From Lucinisca nassula (taxonomy: Eukaryota > Mollusca > Bivalvia > Lucinida > Lucinidae), in contig OY757016.1 of the NCBI GenBank assembly GCA_963580285.1, positions 40,749,124 to 40,813,123 on the forward strand: a stretch of 64,000 bases of DNA, given 5' to 3'. The notes under the pieces were generated by a model. The model saw nothing but the letters and a program-made list of their open reading frames with translations, was not told where the DNA came from and searched no databases. Position numbers and translations under genes: made by a program. Below, piece after piece: positions 1 to 10,176 of the stretch; position 1 is the first letter of the stretch, and each line of letters opens with the position of its first letter.

Positions 1-304
1 GCAAATTTATCACAGAGTAACATCCCTTTGATTGCAGCTGTTAATTGCTTATTTTTGAACTTGTCATCGCCATAGCCCCTTCAGTTTATATCGGATCTTC
101 TTAGCAAGTCAGGAATAAAAGCTTTAATGAGTTTGAAAACGGGTGAGGTCAGCCTATATATCACAGAGTTACATTCTACTTGATTTGCAGAAAATGCTTA
201 CCCTGTCATCACCTTGTCTTCCCATAAATCCTTCAGTAAAGGTTGACACTTCCTGAAACTTTTAATCTGTTAGCTCAGGTGAGCGATACAGGACCAGCTT
301 GATC
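1..304. repeat. 3' end of a tandem-repeat element
   Basis: Diverged repeat units resemble those of the array at 39826-41054: 'cttgtcatc', 'agccccttcagttt' and 'cacagagttacat' recur. The segment ends with 'gctcaggtgagcgatac' and 'cctcttgtt', the same kind of end as the arrays at 1571-3357 and 22770-30859. The window therefore opens inside a member of this array family. No coding potential is seen. Confidence 0.6.
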
Positions 305-310
305 CTCTTG

Positions 311-503
311 TTCTTATTTCTACTCAAAATATAGATTGTGGGCACTCGTTAGAACCGCCTCGGTGAGGCGGTTCTAACGAGTACCCACAATCTATATTTT
401 AGAGCAGAAATAAGAAAAATAAGGTATACCCCTGGAAACCCCAGTTTTACTATGTACAAGTAGGGTTCAAGGGTCAAAGTTATATAGGCATGTTTTCGTG
501 ATG
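311..503 (+). mobile_element. Hairpin MITE family H, 5'-truncated copy
   Basis: The central palindrome has arms reading ACTCGTTAGAACCGCCTC and its complement, flanked by 'atagattgtggg' and its complement. After it come 'gcagaaataagaaaaataag' and the terminal 'ataggcatgttttcgtgatg'. The left end abuts the preceding array tail and the left TIR is missing. Confidence 0.75.
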
Positions 504-575
504 ATTACATAATATTCTTCCTGGAAACATTGGTTGAGGTGATCATTAGAACTGACTCATTGAGGCGGTTCTAAC

Positions 576-855
576 CATTACGGTGACATGCCTGTATAAT
601 TTTGACCCCCTTATACCCACTTTTATATAGTAAAACTGGGGTTTAAGGGGGTATACATATAATTTTTCTTATTTCTGCTAAAAAACATAGATTGTGGGTA
701 CTCTATAGAACCGCCTCGTCGAGGCGGTTCTATTGAGTCCCTGCAATCTATGTTTTGAGCAGAAATAAGAATAATATCTCGATTTTTCATCTTAAAATTT
801 CTTATTTTTGGCCAAAAAATTGGCAATGTATTTGTATAGGCGTGTTTTCGTAATG
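576..855 (-). mobile_element. Hairpin MITE family H, full-length copy
   Basis: The ends are imperfect inverted repeats of the family TIR CATCACGAAAACACGCC. The centre holds the hairpin, here with a variant stem: 'actctatagaacc' on the left pairs with 'ggttctattgagt' on the right. About 280 bp and non-coding. Families of this size with TIRs and no ORF are typical non-autonomous DNA transposons. Confidence 0.75.
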
Positions 856-978
856 GAGTACCAACAACCTGTCTTGGAGCAGAAATAGGAAAAATAATGA
901 TAACCCCCATAAACCCCAGTTTCCCCAATATAAATTGGTGTTTAGGGTTGTTCATTTCACGGACGTGTTTGTGTGATG
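856..978 (+). mobile_element. Half copy of hairpin MITE family H
   Basis: Carries only the right arm of the element: 'gagtaccaacaacctgtctt', 'gcagaaatagg', the 'aaccccagttt' segment and the terminal 'gtgtttgtgtgatg'. It directly follows the full copy. Confidence 0.6.
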
Positions 979-1159
979 TTAAAGGACGGTAGGGGGGTGC
1001 TAGATTATACATTATTCTTATTCGAGGTTCAAAGCAGAGAATGGTGGCACATTATAACTGCTTCTTTGAAGTGATTCGAACAGCACCCATAGTCTGTTTC
1101 GGAAAAATAAGATAACTCTGAATCATTATCCTGGTAGAGGCATCAGGTCAACAAGGGGA

Positions 1160-1372
1160 TTAACCCTTATCTTGCTGAATATTCATTTAAGCCACACCCA
1201 TTTCTGTCTATGAACCAATCAAATTACTTGATGTAAATTTTTGCTACGAATTCATAAACTGAATGCCAAACAGTGTAGATCCTGATCAGATGGCTTCTTC
1301 AGAAGCCATCTGATCTGGATCTAAACTGTTTGCAAAAATAGGGGTTGTCGTGAACAGCAAGATAAGGGTTAA
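1160..1372. mobile_element. piggyBac-like MITE (family P) with TTAA ends
   Basis: The ends are TTAACCCTTATCTTGCTG and its exact reverse complement, so both termini carry TTAA, the piggyBac target. At 1271-1337 lies a long palindrome, 'cagatggcttcttcagaagc' plus flanks, bracketed by 'aaacagtgtagatc' and 'gatctaaactgtttgc'. 213 bp, no ORF. A second copy with the same TIR is at 20932-21144. Confidence 0.85.
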
Positions 1373-1570
1373 CAATTGCTGAAATATTGTTTCATTTGCT
1401 GCCACAGCAGCCATCTTGAAATTCTTCAAACGTCTCCCCTATAGAGGTTCATATTAAGCTGAAATTTGACAGTAGGCATCAAGACATGGAGATTCAGAAT
1501 TGCTAGTTCCGTTCTGATATCCTGGATGACTGCCATGGTGGCCATTCTTGAAATTTTTAGTCCATTTATT
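1373..1570. repeat. Degenerate 'ccatcttgaaattcttcaaa' repeat units
   Basis: One to two units of the family that forms larger arrays at 12320-13290 and 36600-37540: 'gccatcttgaaattcttcaa', 'agctgaaatttgacag', 'catggagattcagaattgct', 'gatatcc'. A similar fragment lies at 3358-3540. No gene is seen. Confidence 0.6.
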
Positions 1571-3357
1571 AGCTCACCTGAGCACGAAGTGCTCATGGTG
1601 AGGTATTGTGATCATTGAATGTCCATCGTGCATTGTCAACATTTTGATTTAAATGCGAACTCCTCCTAAACCCTTAGGCCAATTTGGTTCAAACTTCATA
1701 GGAATGTTGCCTATGTAGCTCCCTACCAAAATAGCCAAAATCGTTCCGCTCCGATGAACAAGATGGTTTCCAGACCTAAAAATACAATAATCTTTAAACG
1801 GCAACTCCTACTGTACCCTTGGGCCAATTTCAATACAACTTCACGGAAATGTTGCTTAGGTGACCCTTTTACAAAAATAGCTAAAACGGTTCCGCTCCAA
1901 TGAGCAAAATGGCCGTCGGAGCTAAAAATAGAAAAAAAACATTGCAAATTTGCTTCAAACGTGAACTAAACCCTTGGGCCAATTTGATTCAAACTTCACA
2001 GGAATGTTGCCTAGATGACTCCCTACCAAAATAGCTAAAACCGTTTCGCTCTGATGAACAAGATGGCCGCCAGAGCAAAAAAAAAAATCAAAAAAAAAAT
2101 CTTTAAACGACAACTCCTCCTGTACCCTTGGGCCAATTTCATTCAAACTTCATAGGATTGTTTCTTAGGTGACCCGCTACCAAAATAGCTAAAATGGGTT
2201 TGCTCCAATGAACAAAATGCCCACTAGAGCTAAAAATAGAAAAAAAAAACATCGTAAATTTGCTTCAAATGCAAACCCCTAAACCCTTTGGCCCATTTGA
2301 TTGAAACTTCACAGGAATGTTGCCTAGGTGACTCCCTACCAAAATTGCTAAAATCGTTCTGCTATGATGAATAGGATGGCCACCAGCGCTAAAAATAGAG
2401 AAAAAAAAACATGAAACGACAACTCATGTACACATGGGCCAATTTCATTCAAACTCAATGGAATGTTGCTTAGGTGACCTTCTACAAAAATAGCTTAAAT
2501 AGTTCTGCTCTGATGAGCAAAATGGCCGCCATAGCTAAAAATAGAAGAAAAAAAACATTGTAAATTTGCTTCAAACCCGAACTCCTAATACTTTGGGCCA
2601 ATTTGATTCAAACTTCACAGGAATGTTTCATAGATGACTCCATACCAAAGTAGCTAAAATCGTTCCACTCGGACAAAGAAGATGGCTGCCAGAGCTAATA
2701 ATAAACTCTTGAAACGACAACTCCGCCTGTACCCTTGGGCCAATTTCATTCAAACTTCATAGGAATATTGCTTAGATGACCTTCTACCGAAATAGCTAAA
2801 ACGATCTTGCTCAGATGAACAAAATGGCTGCCAGAGCTAAAAATAGAAAAACATTGTAAATTTGCTTTAAACACGAACTCCTCCTAATTCTTTGGGCCAA
2901 TTGGATTCAAACTTTACAGGAATGTTGCCTTGGTGACTCCCTACCAAAATAGCTAAAATCATTTCGTTCTGACAAACAAGATGGCCACCAGAGCTAAAAA
3001 TAGAAAAAAAAATCTTCAAACGATAACTCCTGTACCCTTGGGCCAATTTCATTCAAACTTCATACATGCATGACCCTCTAACAAAATAGCTAAAACAATC
3101 CGGCTCCGGTGAATAAAATGGCCACCAGAGATAAAAATAGACACACATTGTAAAATTGGCTTCAAAAGCGAACTCCTCCTAAACTTTTGGGCCAATTTGA
3201 TTCAAACTTCACAGGAATGTTGCCTAGGTGACTCCTACCAAAATAGCTAAAATTTGTTCCACTTTGACGAACTAGACGGCCACCAGAGCCAAAAATAGAA
3301 TGTACTAGAGACAATGACACTCAGGTGAGAAAATCCGGGCCCTCTGGGCCCTCTTGT
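1571..3357. repeat. Tandem array element, ~150-bp units
   Basis: Begins 'agctcacctgagcac' and ends with 'caggtgag' and 'ccctcttgt', so the termini are short inverted sequences around an array. About 11 units of 140-160 bp start near 1664, 1804, 1966, 2113, 2270, 2430, 2580, 2719, 2876, 3025 and 3171. Each reads roughly 'ttgggccaatttcattcaaa', 'aggaatgttgc', 'ctaccaaaatagctaaaa'. Two variants alternate ('cgaactcctcctaaaccc' and 'cgacaactcctcctgtaccc'), giving a ~295-bp higher-order period. Short reading frames inside it are repeat artefacts. Confidence 0.85.
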
Positions 3358-3540
3358 CTGAAACTTGATGGACAGCATTGGAGCAAGAGGGAGATTCAGA
3401 ATGCTAAGATAGTTCTGTTCCTTTAGGACATCTTCATCCTCTTCTCAACATCAACATTTCAACCTGAATCAAAAGTTAGTTTAAGCTGTTCAGAAACTTA
3501 CCAGTGGCATCAAGGCAGCATACAGATTCAGAATTGCTTA

Positions 3541-3675
3541 CATCACATGAACAAGTCCGTGAGATGAAGTCTCCCCCTAAACCCACTTTATATAGAGAAA
3601 ACTGGGGTTTAAGGGGTATACATTATTGTTCTTATTTCTGCTCTAAGACATAGGTTGTGGGTACTCGTTAGAATG
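3541..3675 (-). mobile_element. Hairpin MITE family H, half copy
   Basis: Starts 'catcacatgaacaagtccgt', followed by 'cccactttatatagagaaaa', 'ttcttatttctgctc' and 'gtgggtactcgttagaa'. The complementary arm is absent. The sequence runs into mariner-like coding sequence at about 3676. Confidence 0.6.
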
Positions 3676-3835
3676 AGGTGATGCTTTGTTTGCCATTTGC
3701 TAAGGGATTTTGGGACCCAACGGGCTGTTATTTTGTGCATAGCCAAGCGATCATGTAAAATTGTTGAAACGCTGCCATGTGACATGTTGAATGCATTCAC
3801 TATGAAGCGCCTATCAGAGTTCCTCGTGCGACATC
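3676..3835 (-). pseudogene. Mariner-type transposase relic (second HTH region)
   Basis: The minus-strand translation contains MSHGSVSTILHDRL and then RWVPKSL. These match the second helix-turn-helix region of mariner/Tc1-superfamily transposases (typically '..ISHGSVSTILHDRL..ARWVPRxL'). Only about 50 codons remain and no DDE catalytic motif follows. The N-terminal part of a similar transposase lies on the same strand at 5518-5760, in the right order. Both could be one insertion split by later elements. Confidence 0.7.
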
Positions 3836-4270
3836 GTACGGGGTTTATATATTTCGCAGTTAATTTGATTCGCTAGAGTGTCTAGTCATGTATCCGACTT
3901 CAACACTCGTAATAAATTATTAACCGCTAAACTTCTTAATCAGGGGTATCGGTATCATAAACTACGGAAAGCCTTTTCTAAGTTTTATAGACGTCATTCT
4001 GATTTGGTTTCAAAATTCAATGTTCAACTTATTACACTTCTGCAACATGGCCTATCGGAACCCGAATTCTATGGCGACTTAGTATATAAATTTAGAAAAA
4101 TACATGCCTGTAATGACTTTAGTACCCCGTTTCGTATAATCGTTCGTCGATATATAAAGTTTGGGTACAACATAAATGTTATAAAACAGACTGCATGCAT
4201 GGTGGTTAACCCAATCACGGGTGGCAACTTTGCTTCCCTCTTTGATTGCACACCGGTGGGTCGGGCTTAA
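3836..4270 (+). pseudogene. C-terminal remnant of a reverse-transcriptase-type retroelement ORF
   Basis: A 130-codon open frame (3878-4270) reads SSHVSDFNTRNKLLTAKLL, then QGYRYHKLRKAFSKFYRRH, and ends ACMVVNPITGGNFASLF...CTPVGRA. I recognise this as the region C-terminal to the reverse transcriptase in an abundant molluscan retroelement family; that is recollection, not a search. Upstream, 3842-3877 continues the same protein (YISQLI then FARV) but with a TGA stop and a small frameshift, so the ORF is broken and its RT domain is gone. A 3' module shared with other elements follows directly. Confidence 0.45.
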
Positions 4271-5030
4271 GATTATATGACGGTTCCAGCGTAAAAGCAT
4301 AAATGGAATTTTATTTTATTTTAGTATTTGTTATGTTGGTTGGCGCCTGATGCTCCGTCTTTGGTCGGGCCCCTCGGAGTCTAACTGTTGGTTTTCTTTT
4401 GCTCCAGCAATTCTGTTGTTGTATGCTGTCGAGCGCTCAACCTTGTTTCACCTCTGTAGTTTTTTAATTTGTATGTTCTCGGAGATGTTACACTGATGAG
4501 TTAGGAAGCCTTCATGCGGACTAAACAAAATTAGTGTATACCGCGACAGAGGTAAGGGCGAGGATTATGGCCATGTAAAATCGATTTAAGCCCCCAGTGG
4601 AATTCTTTCCACTGACCGTTCTAAGGCGGTTCTTCTGTAGCGGTTTATTATGTTGTTGTTTGTTACTTACTGTGTGTATCACTTGTGTCTTTTTATTTTG
4701 GATGGCAATTTGGCCTTTTTGTGGGAAAGTAACTGTCCTTATGACCTTCCTTTGTTTAGGTTTCCATTATGGTCTGGTCGCTTCATGTTTGTGTTTCTTT
4801 CCCTTTGGTGTCTTTGATGGGTGGAGTAAGTTAATTGTATCGATTCCTGATCTTTGTTTTACTTCTACTTTTCACCAGATCCCATACTTTGTTCGTAGCT
4901 TTCTCGTGAATTTTCGGCATCTCGTGAATTGCGACCCATTTACTGACCTCTTTGTATTGAATAACAATATCAGCCTCTTCGGAAAACGGCAAAGATAAAA
5001 GGATGCATTCAGTCGGGTGTGTTATTGTGG
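4271..5030 (+). repeat. 3' module of a retroelement (shared with 55705, 59963 and 63640)
   Basis: Characteristic landmarks: 'ggagtctaactgttgg', 'ctccagca', 'tcggagatgttacactgatg', 'gagttaggaagcctt', 'gtaaaatcgatttaagcccc', 'ctgaccgttc', 'ttccctttggtgtctttgat', 'tatcgattcctgatc'. The same order occurs at 55705-56240 (+) and reverse-complemented at 59963-60300 and 63640-63905. The 133-codon frame at 4597-4998 lies inside this repeat and is probably not a gene. Confidence 0.65.
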
Positions 5031-5033
5031 TAA

Positions 5034-5492
5034 TCATCACGGAAACATGCCTTTATGCCTTTGACCCCCTTTAACCCTCCTTTTATATAGTAAAACTGAG
5101 GTTTGCAGGGGTATTCATTATTTTTCTTATTTCTGCTTAAAAACATAGATTGTAGGTACTCGTAAGAGTGAGTGAGTGAGTGTTTCTGTTTTACGTCCCA
5201 CCAACAGCTAAGGTCATACGGAGACGGGACCTCGGTTTAAAGACTCGTCCGAAAGTCTGGAGAAGCCCGGGATCGAACCTGCGACCCCTGGTTTACAAGG
5301 CGAGTAGCGTAACCACTCGACCACGGAGGCTTCTGGTACTCGTAAGAACCGCCTCGACGAGCGGTTCTAACGAGTATCCTCAAGCTATGTTTTGAGCCGA
5401 AATAAGCATAAATATCACAATTTTTCATCTGAAATTTTACATTTTTCGGTGGTAAAATTAGCAATGTATTTGTATAGGCGTGTTTTCGAAAT
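5034..5492 (-). mobile_element. Hairpin MITE family H, interrupted by a SINE
   Basis: Left terminus 'catcacggaaacatgcc', right terminus 'ataggcgtgttttcg', with the usual 'aaacatagattgtaggtact' and 'gcggttctaacgagtatcc' core. A SINE B copy (5167-5334) sits inside the core, flanked by the 12-bp duplication GGTACTCGTAAG. Without the insert the element is about 280 bp, like the other full copies. Confidence 0.75.
5167..5334 (-). mobile_element. SINE family B, tRNA-derived
   Basis: Read on the minus strand it begins 'gcctccgtggtcgagtgg' (A box), has a B box 'ggttcgatccc', then 'gggcttctccagactttcgg', and ends 'ggtgggacgtaaaac' plus a 'cactcactcactc' tail. Target-site duplication GGTACTCGTAAG lies at 5155-5166 and 5335-5346. 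The A and B boxes are internal RNA polymerase III promoter elements as in tRNA genes. Confidence 0.8.
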
Positions 5493-5517
5493 GAGAGGTC
5501 GCCAGTCTCGTCAAATT

Positions 5518-5760
5518 GCATTAGCTATACACATTTCTTCATCGGTGGTATCTGATGGGCGTCCAGACATGGTTTCGTTTACTGCGTTTGAATTCCCTAG
5601 CCCAGAATTTAACTTGTGCATACGACGGTGCAGAAGACCCATAAACATTGGTCAACTCGCAACGTATAACCTGGCCCGTTTTCCCTTTTAAATACAAGTA
5701 CCCAATTACAGCATAGTACTCAGCTTTTGACGAAAAGCTTGCTCTTGCATCACTAGCCAT
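5518..5760 (-). pseudogene. Mariner-type transposase relic (N-terminal HTH)
   Basis: The minus-strand frame starts with an ATG at 5760. It contains KAEYYAVIGYLYLKGKTG, then ELTNVYGSSAPSYAQVKFW and REFKR, matching the N-terminal paired-like HTH of mariner transposases ('..R.VI.FL...G.....I...L...YG.SAPSYATVK.W..EFK'). After about 60 codons the frame shifts, and SGRPSDTTDEEMC, the linker expected next, is read in another frame. The sequence then meets the end of a hairpin MITE. Catalytic domain absent. Confidence 0.75.
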
Positions 5761-6204
5761 GTTTGACGTTCAATATCTTATGAGTTAGGGTGCAATTTAG
5801 CCCTCATGTTGTCTCGGTCAATAGGAAATGGGATAGGCTGGGTGGGTACTTATTGACTTGCCCTCGTACATACGTACTATGATGTAATATTTTCATAGCT
5901 GACTGTCTGTGCTTTAGCAAAGAATTTAGGGTTGATGATATTTCGATGAACCAGTCAATTTATCTTCATTAATGACTAGAATAGTTTATGAAATTTAGGT
6001 CAAGCAAATACATGTGCTTAGATAAAACACGCATTTTTTATTTTTACAAAAAGTGATAAATTAGTTAATGATTTTCATTTGGGCTGTCGATCAAAAAGAA
6101 AAAAAACAACAACATGAAACACATTTACCGAAGTTGTGTTTACACCAAAAATAGCAAAGCAATTGCAAATTTACCTACTCTAAATTATTACGGGCACTGT
6201 CGGC

Positions 6205-6726
6205 TGTATTCATCACGAAATCTTTTCTACGGTTATTCTCTCCCTTTCGCGGATTCAAGAAGGGCAGTTGTCAGTTTCTGACGAAAGAATGTGCCCTGTA
6301 CTGGTTAACCACTTAGGCCCCCGCCCATAGGGGCTTGAAGAAATATATGGGCTGCATGATGCTTCCAGGCAGAGCTGAATCCAGCCCGCACACTAGTACC
6401 GGTAAACCGCCTAGACGATCTAAGCCTGCCCAGGAACCGCGGTGCGAGGCGGACCGTCCATCCTTATAAACCCTATTGGTTTCATTGGGCGACAGGGCTT
6501 GAGATGTCATTTCATCTCAATGTCGGGTAAAAGTCCCACAAAATTGGAAGCAACGTCTCCAAAATGACCTTTACAGTGTTGACGGGGACTATAAACCTCA
6601 AATCAAACAAACAAAAACTGGTTAACCACTTATGTATACGCCTAGGTGTGGATAGGTAAACTGACCGGCTCAAAAATGACCTAAATAGTGTTGACTGGGT
6701 CGTTAAACTCCAATACAAACAGACAA
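6205..6726 (+). mobile_element. SINE family C, 5'-truncated and split by a SINE D
   Basis: Starts inside the family body ('gaaatcttttctacggttat', 'attcaagaagggcag') and resumes after the insertion at about 6617 with 'gtggataggtaaactgaccg', 'gacctaaatagtgttgactg' and 'cgttaaactcc' plus an A-rich tail. The tRNA-like head is missing. Confidence 0.75.
6316..6616 (+). mobile_element. SINE family D nested in SINE C
   Basis: Landmarks: 'cccgcccataggggcttgaa', 'gatgcttcc', 'gtaaaccgc', 'cattgggcgacagggcttga', 'aagtcccacaaaattggaag' and an A-rich tail after 'gggactataaacctca'. Flanked by the 16-bp duplication ACTGGTTAACCACTTA (6300-6315 and 6617-6632). This is direct evidence of retroposition into the SINE C body. 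Confidence 0.85.
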
Positions 6727-6747
6727 AACAAATCAGGGGCTGAATAT

Positions 6748-6975
6748 TTAACCCATATATGACAATGGAATATTCCACCTAATAAATTTAGAATGTTCCC
6801 TTTCCAATTAAAGGGATGTCAGGTTTGTTATATTTGCGGTAATTTGTACATAAGTGCGTCTACTTTTAGCAAACAGTGTATAACCAGATCAGACGCCGCA
6901 TTCTGCGGCGTCTGATCTGGGTATACACTGTTTGCCAATGTCCCAAAAATGGGACGCCAGACATATATGGGTTAA
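6748..6975. mobile_element. piggyBac-like MITE (family P)
   Basis: Ends TTAACCCATATATG and CATATATGGGTTAA. An internal palindrome at about 6870-6937 has arms 'cagatcagacgccgcattct' and its complement, bounded by 'gcaaacagtgtataacc' and 'gtatacactgtttgc'. Non-coding. Confidence 0.85.
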
Positions 6976-7236
6976 GCCTTGCAGTAGCCGGCGGAATTTA
7001 TTTAATATTATTTTCTTATTTTACAAAGAAAATAATGTTTATTTTTCAAAGAAGATACTGTTTGACTATTCCTGTGAATCGAATCCATGTGAAATGTCAA
7101 ACTGGTTTTTTTTTTCCATAAAAAAATATAATTGTTCTCTGTTTTGCAATTTTTCTTGACACGATAGCAGCTAAGCAAGAAAATGATCGCATTCTCTGTA
7201 CATGGAAAACACTGCAAGCTTTTGTTATATTAAGTC

Positions 7237-7493
7237 CATCACGCAAAAACACGTCTATATATAGTTTTGACCCCCTTAAACCACTTTTATATAGTGAAAC
7301 TGGGCCATACATCATTTTCTTTTTTGTGCTCAAAAACATAGATTGTAGATACTCGTTAGAACGAGGCGGGTTCTAACGAATACCCACAATCTATATATTC
7401 AGCAGACCTTATAAAAGCATCACAATTTTTCATCTTAAAATGTTCGTGTTTTTTTTTTTTCGGTGGTAAAATTTACAATGTATTTTCATAATG
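7237..7493 (-). mobile_element. Hairpin MITE family H
   Basis: Left end 'catcacgcaaaaacacg', right end 'tattttcataatg'. The core hairpin is 'actcgttagaacgagg' / 'gggttctaacgaatac', so the loop side is degraded. Contains the 'cacaatttttcatcttaaaa' and 'ggtggtaaaatttacaatg' segments typical of the full element. Confidence 0.7.
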
Positions 7494-7503
7494 GCATGTA
7501 TCG

Positions 7504-8058
7504 CCCCCTGTATCCACCATACAACCAAACAGCCGACTACGGAGATCAGATGCAACTTAATTAACACGTCACGTGCAGTGATGAAGACGGGTGAGAGGAC
7601 GACTTGTTTCTCATTTTGTTCCTATATAGAAAAAGATCTATGAGCTGAACGATTTGGAAGAAGAAAAGCGTACTTTACTGCTATTTTGGCCGTTCTCGTT
7701 CTATTAAAAGACAACTCCTACTGCCTGTAAAGTATATTTTTAAACCGGAAATATCGCTCGAGGAACACCAAACCCATTTTCAGTCGCAGATATCTTGGCT
7801 TCTGTTCTGTCGAATTACATCGTGGATGTGTCTGTATACAATAAACGTTCCTGGTCACGTAATAACAAGATTATTCAAATAAAACACGTTTTCCCACAAT
7901 ATTGCCTCAAACACATCTTGGGTCGGATTTTATGGATGCAACCGGCGACTTCGGCGTGTATTTTTAGAGGAAGCAACCGACTACGGAGATCTTTCGTCGA
8001 AAATGATGCAGCCGACTTCGGAATATGCGACAGAAAATGCTGCAACCGACTTTTGTGA
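7504..8058 (+). repeat. Left arm of a ~0.55-kb inverted repeat
   Basis: The sequence from 'ccctgtatccaccata' through 'ggagatcagatgcaacttaa', 'cttctgttctgtcgaattac', 'cacaatattgcctcaaacac' to 'gaaaatgctgcaaccgactt' reappears reverse-complemented at 9604-10127. The loop between the arms is about 1.5 kb. Open frames in the arm have no recognisable domain. Confidence 0.75.
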
Positions 8059-9224
8059 AATAAGATGACAGGCAATACGGAACAAAGAAACCTTACGCCA
8101 AAGCAATGTTGTTGCCGGCCAGGTTACCTTATCTGTTATTAGGAAAATCAGTCGCTGGCCGTTCCGTCTTCTTTTAAGATAGACAGTTGATGTTTTCTTG
8201 GACCCTTGGCAAAGCATTCCCTACAAAATCACGTGTATGCCAACCAATGACACCATTCTCCCTGCGCAAATTGCTTGGCTCTTTTGGTTAGCATATGGCT
8301 CTGGAATTGCTGGTAAGACCTTGGACACGCGCATAGCGGATTAAATCTTTGCCGACGGAACACTAGTAGGAAATGCTTTACTCTCGTTCAATAATGTTAA
8401 TGGCAGAGCACCGGTGGGTCGATTATCTAAGAGCGTAGTGTAGCTGGAAAACTGGTCACCAAAGTGTAAGACACTTTGGTGACCAGTTCTGTTGTAAGGA
8501 AACAGTGTAGGCCCTGATAAGACGCTGCATTCGTAGTGTTCTAGTCTGGGTCTACCACCTTTGCCAAACCCAATATAAAATTACAGTCCAGATTCTAAAG
8601 ATAAATCCTCTTACGCAACACTGACCGACGACCTCAGAGATAAGAATAGCAGGGCTGTTTCGACAACCTGAGTTTCCAACAAGTCAATGATAGTCACGTT
8701 GGCACCAACAACGAAAAGCCACTATGCTTAGTAACTTTGGGTCGACTGACAAACAATCAACCGAAATCTATCAATTCGCCTTTGTCTTTCACCAAACCAT
8801 TTTTTTTTTCAAACAGACTCAACACATGAGAAAAGGTGTGTAGTATTGCCAGGTTTATTATTATTGTTATTATTATTATTACTATTATTATTATTATAAA
8901 TATGCATATGCGTCAGTATGAGTTGGCAGAAACACGTCTTCCTTTTAGTCCAAGCTACATGCCTTGCGACCACTTAAGGTTTTCAGCGAGATATTTCAAA
9001 TGTAACAGATATCTTTAGCTCCTTGGGGAAGTTTACATGCAAGTTTATAATCTTAAGCCGATCGTCGTCCGTCACAAAAAAAAAAAAAAAAAAACGTTTG
9101 AATTCTCTAGAATCAAATGTCCGATGACCATGGAAATTGGTATGCAGCACTGGGAACTCAATCCATAAGAAATCAGATAGAAGGTTGTCCTTTTTCTATT
9201 GCAAGGTGACCTTTTGTTACCGGG
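8059..9224. other. Loop of the inverted repeat; no gene seen
   Basis: Mostly unique-looking AT-rich sequence. It contains a degraded family P palindrome near 8495-8565 ('aaacagtgtaggccctgata'), a short hairpin at 8449-8486 ('ctggtcaccaaagtg' and its complement), a TTA/ATT microsatellite at about 8857-8897 and an A-run at 9077-9094. Confidence 0.6.
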
Positions 9225-9575
9225 ATGCTAAAAAAACAACCTTCTAAGGCCTCTTGCCTAATCCAACAACATGCATTAAGGAAAAGGCATAGTTGTGAAA
9301 CTCAGCTGAGCACAGTTATTAATGACGGGCAAAAATCTTGGACAAAGGAGAACACATTTATTCTGGACTTCGAGAAGGCTTTTGACACTCAAACACATGA
9401 ACTACTTAAATCTAAGTCATTTGGTTATGGAATTTATGGGAAGACTCTCAAATGGATAGACTTCTTTCTTTGCTACAGAAAACAGCGCATTGTTGTTAAT
9501 GGTGAATTTTCGGAGTGAGCTCCAGTTTTGTCTTGAGTCCCACAAGGGACTGTTCTTGGTCCACTGTTGTACAAT
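9225..9575 (+). pseudogene. LINE reverse transcriptase fragment
   Basis: The frame contains HALRKRHSCETQLSTVIND, FILDFEKAFDTQTHELLKSK, YGKTLKWIDFFLCYRKQR and, after a stop at 9516, VPQGTVLGPLLYN. These are RT motifs of jockey/CR1-type non-LTR elements: motif A 'DFEKAFD' with its catalytic Asp, and 'VPQGxVLGP'. The YADD motif C and everything after it are missing, and two stops interrupt the frame. It sits in the loop of the inverted repeat. Confidence 0.8.
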
Positions 9576-9603
9576 AGTGTTTGATTTTTTTTTATTTCAC
9601 TAA

Positions 9604-10127
9604 AGTCGGTTGCATCATTTTCTGTCGCCTATTCCGAAGTCGGTTGCATCACTTTTGACGAAAGATCTCCGAAGTCGGTCGCTTCCTCTAAAAATACACA
9701 CCGAAGTCGGTTGCCTCCAAAAAAAGATGTGTTTGAGGCAATATTGTGGGGCAAAGTATTTGATTTCAATAATATCTTTTGTTATTACACACCGAAGTCG
9801 GTTGCCTCCTAAAAAGATGTGTTTGAGGCAATATTGTGAGGTAAAGTATTTGATTTCAATAATATCTTTTGTTATTACCTGACCAGGGATATTTATTGTA
9901 TACATAGACACGTCCAGGATGTAGTTCGACAGAACAGAAACCATAATAGCAATAAAGTACGCTTTTCTTCTTCCAAAACTTTCAGCTCGTAGATCTTTTT
10001 CTAAACAGGAACAAAATGAGAAAAAAGCGTCCTCCTACCTGTCTCCATCACTGCACGTGACGTGTTAAGTTGCATCTGATCTCCGTAGTCGGCTGTTTGG
10101 TTCTATGGTGGATACAGGAGGGGGGGG
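9604..10127 (-). repeat. Right arm of the ~0.55-kb inverted repeat
   Basis: Reverse complement of 7504-8058. It differs by an internal tandem duplication of about 84 bp beginning 'caccgaagtcggttgcctcc' (about 9699-9782 and 9789-9878) and by a G-run at its end (10120-10129). Confidence 0.75.
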
Positions 10128-10176
10128 GGTATATTTGTTGTATAACGTCGTAGCTTTAAAACAAACGACTATTTTT

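Noticed and set aside
1723..3052. Series of similar minus-strand peptides of 60-75 residues
   Set aside because: They recur with the array period (~150 bp) and have no domain; products of a tandem repeat.
4597..4998. 133-codon plus-strand frame with hydrophobic stretches
   Set aside because: Lies inside a 3' module whose other copies do not keep the frame.
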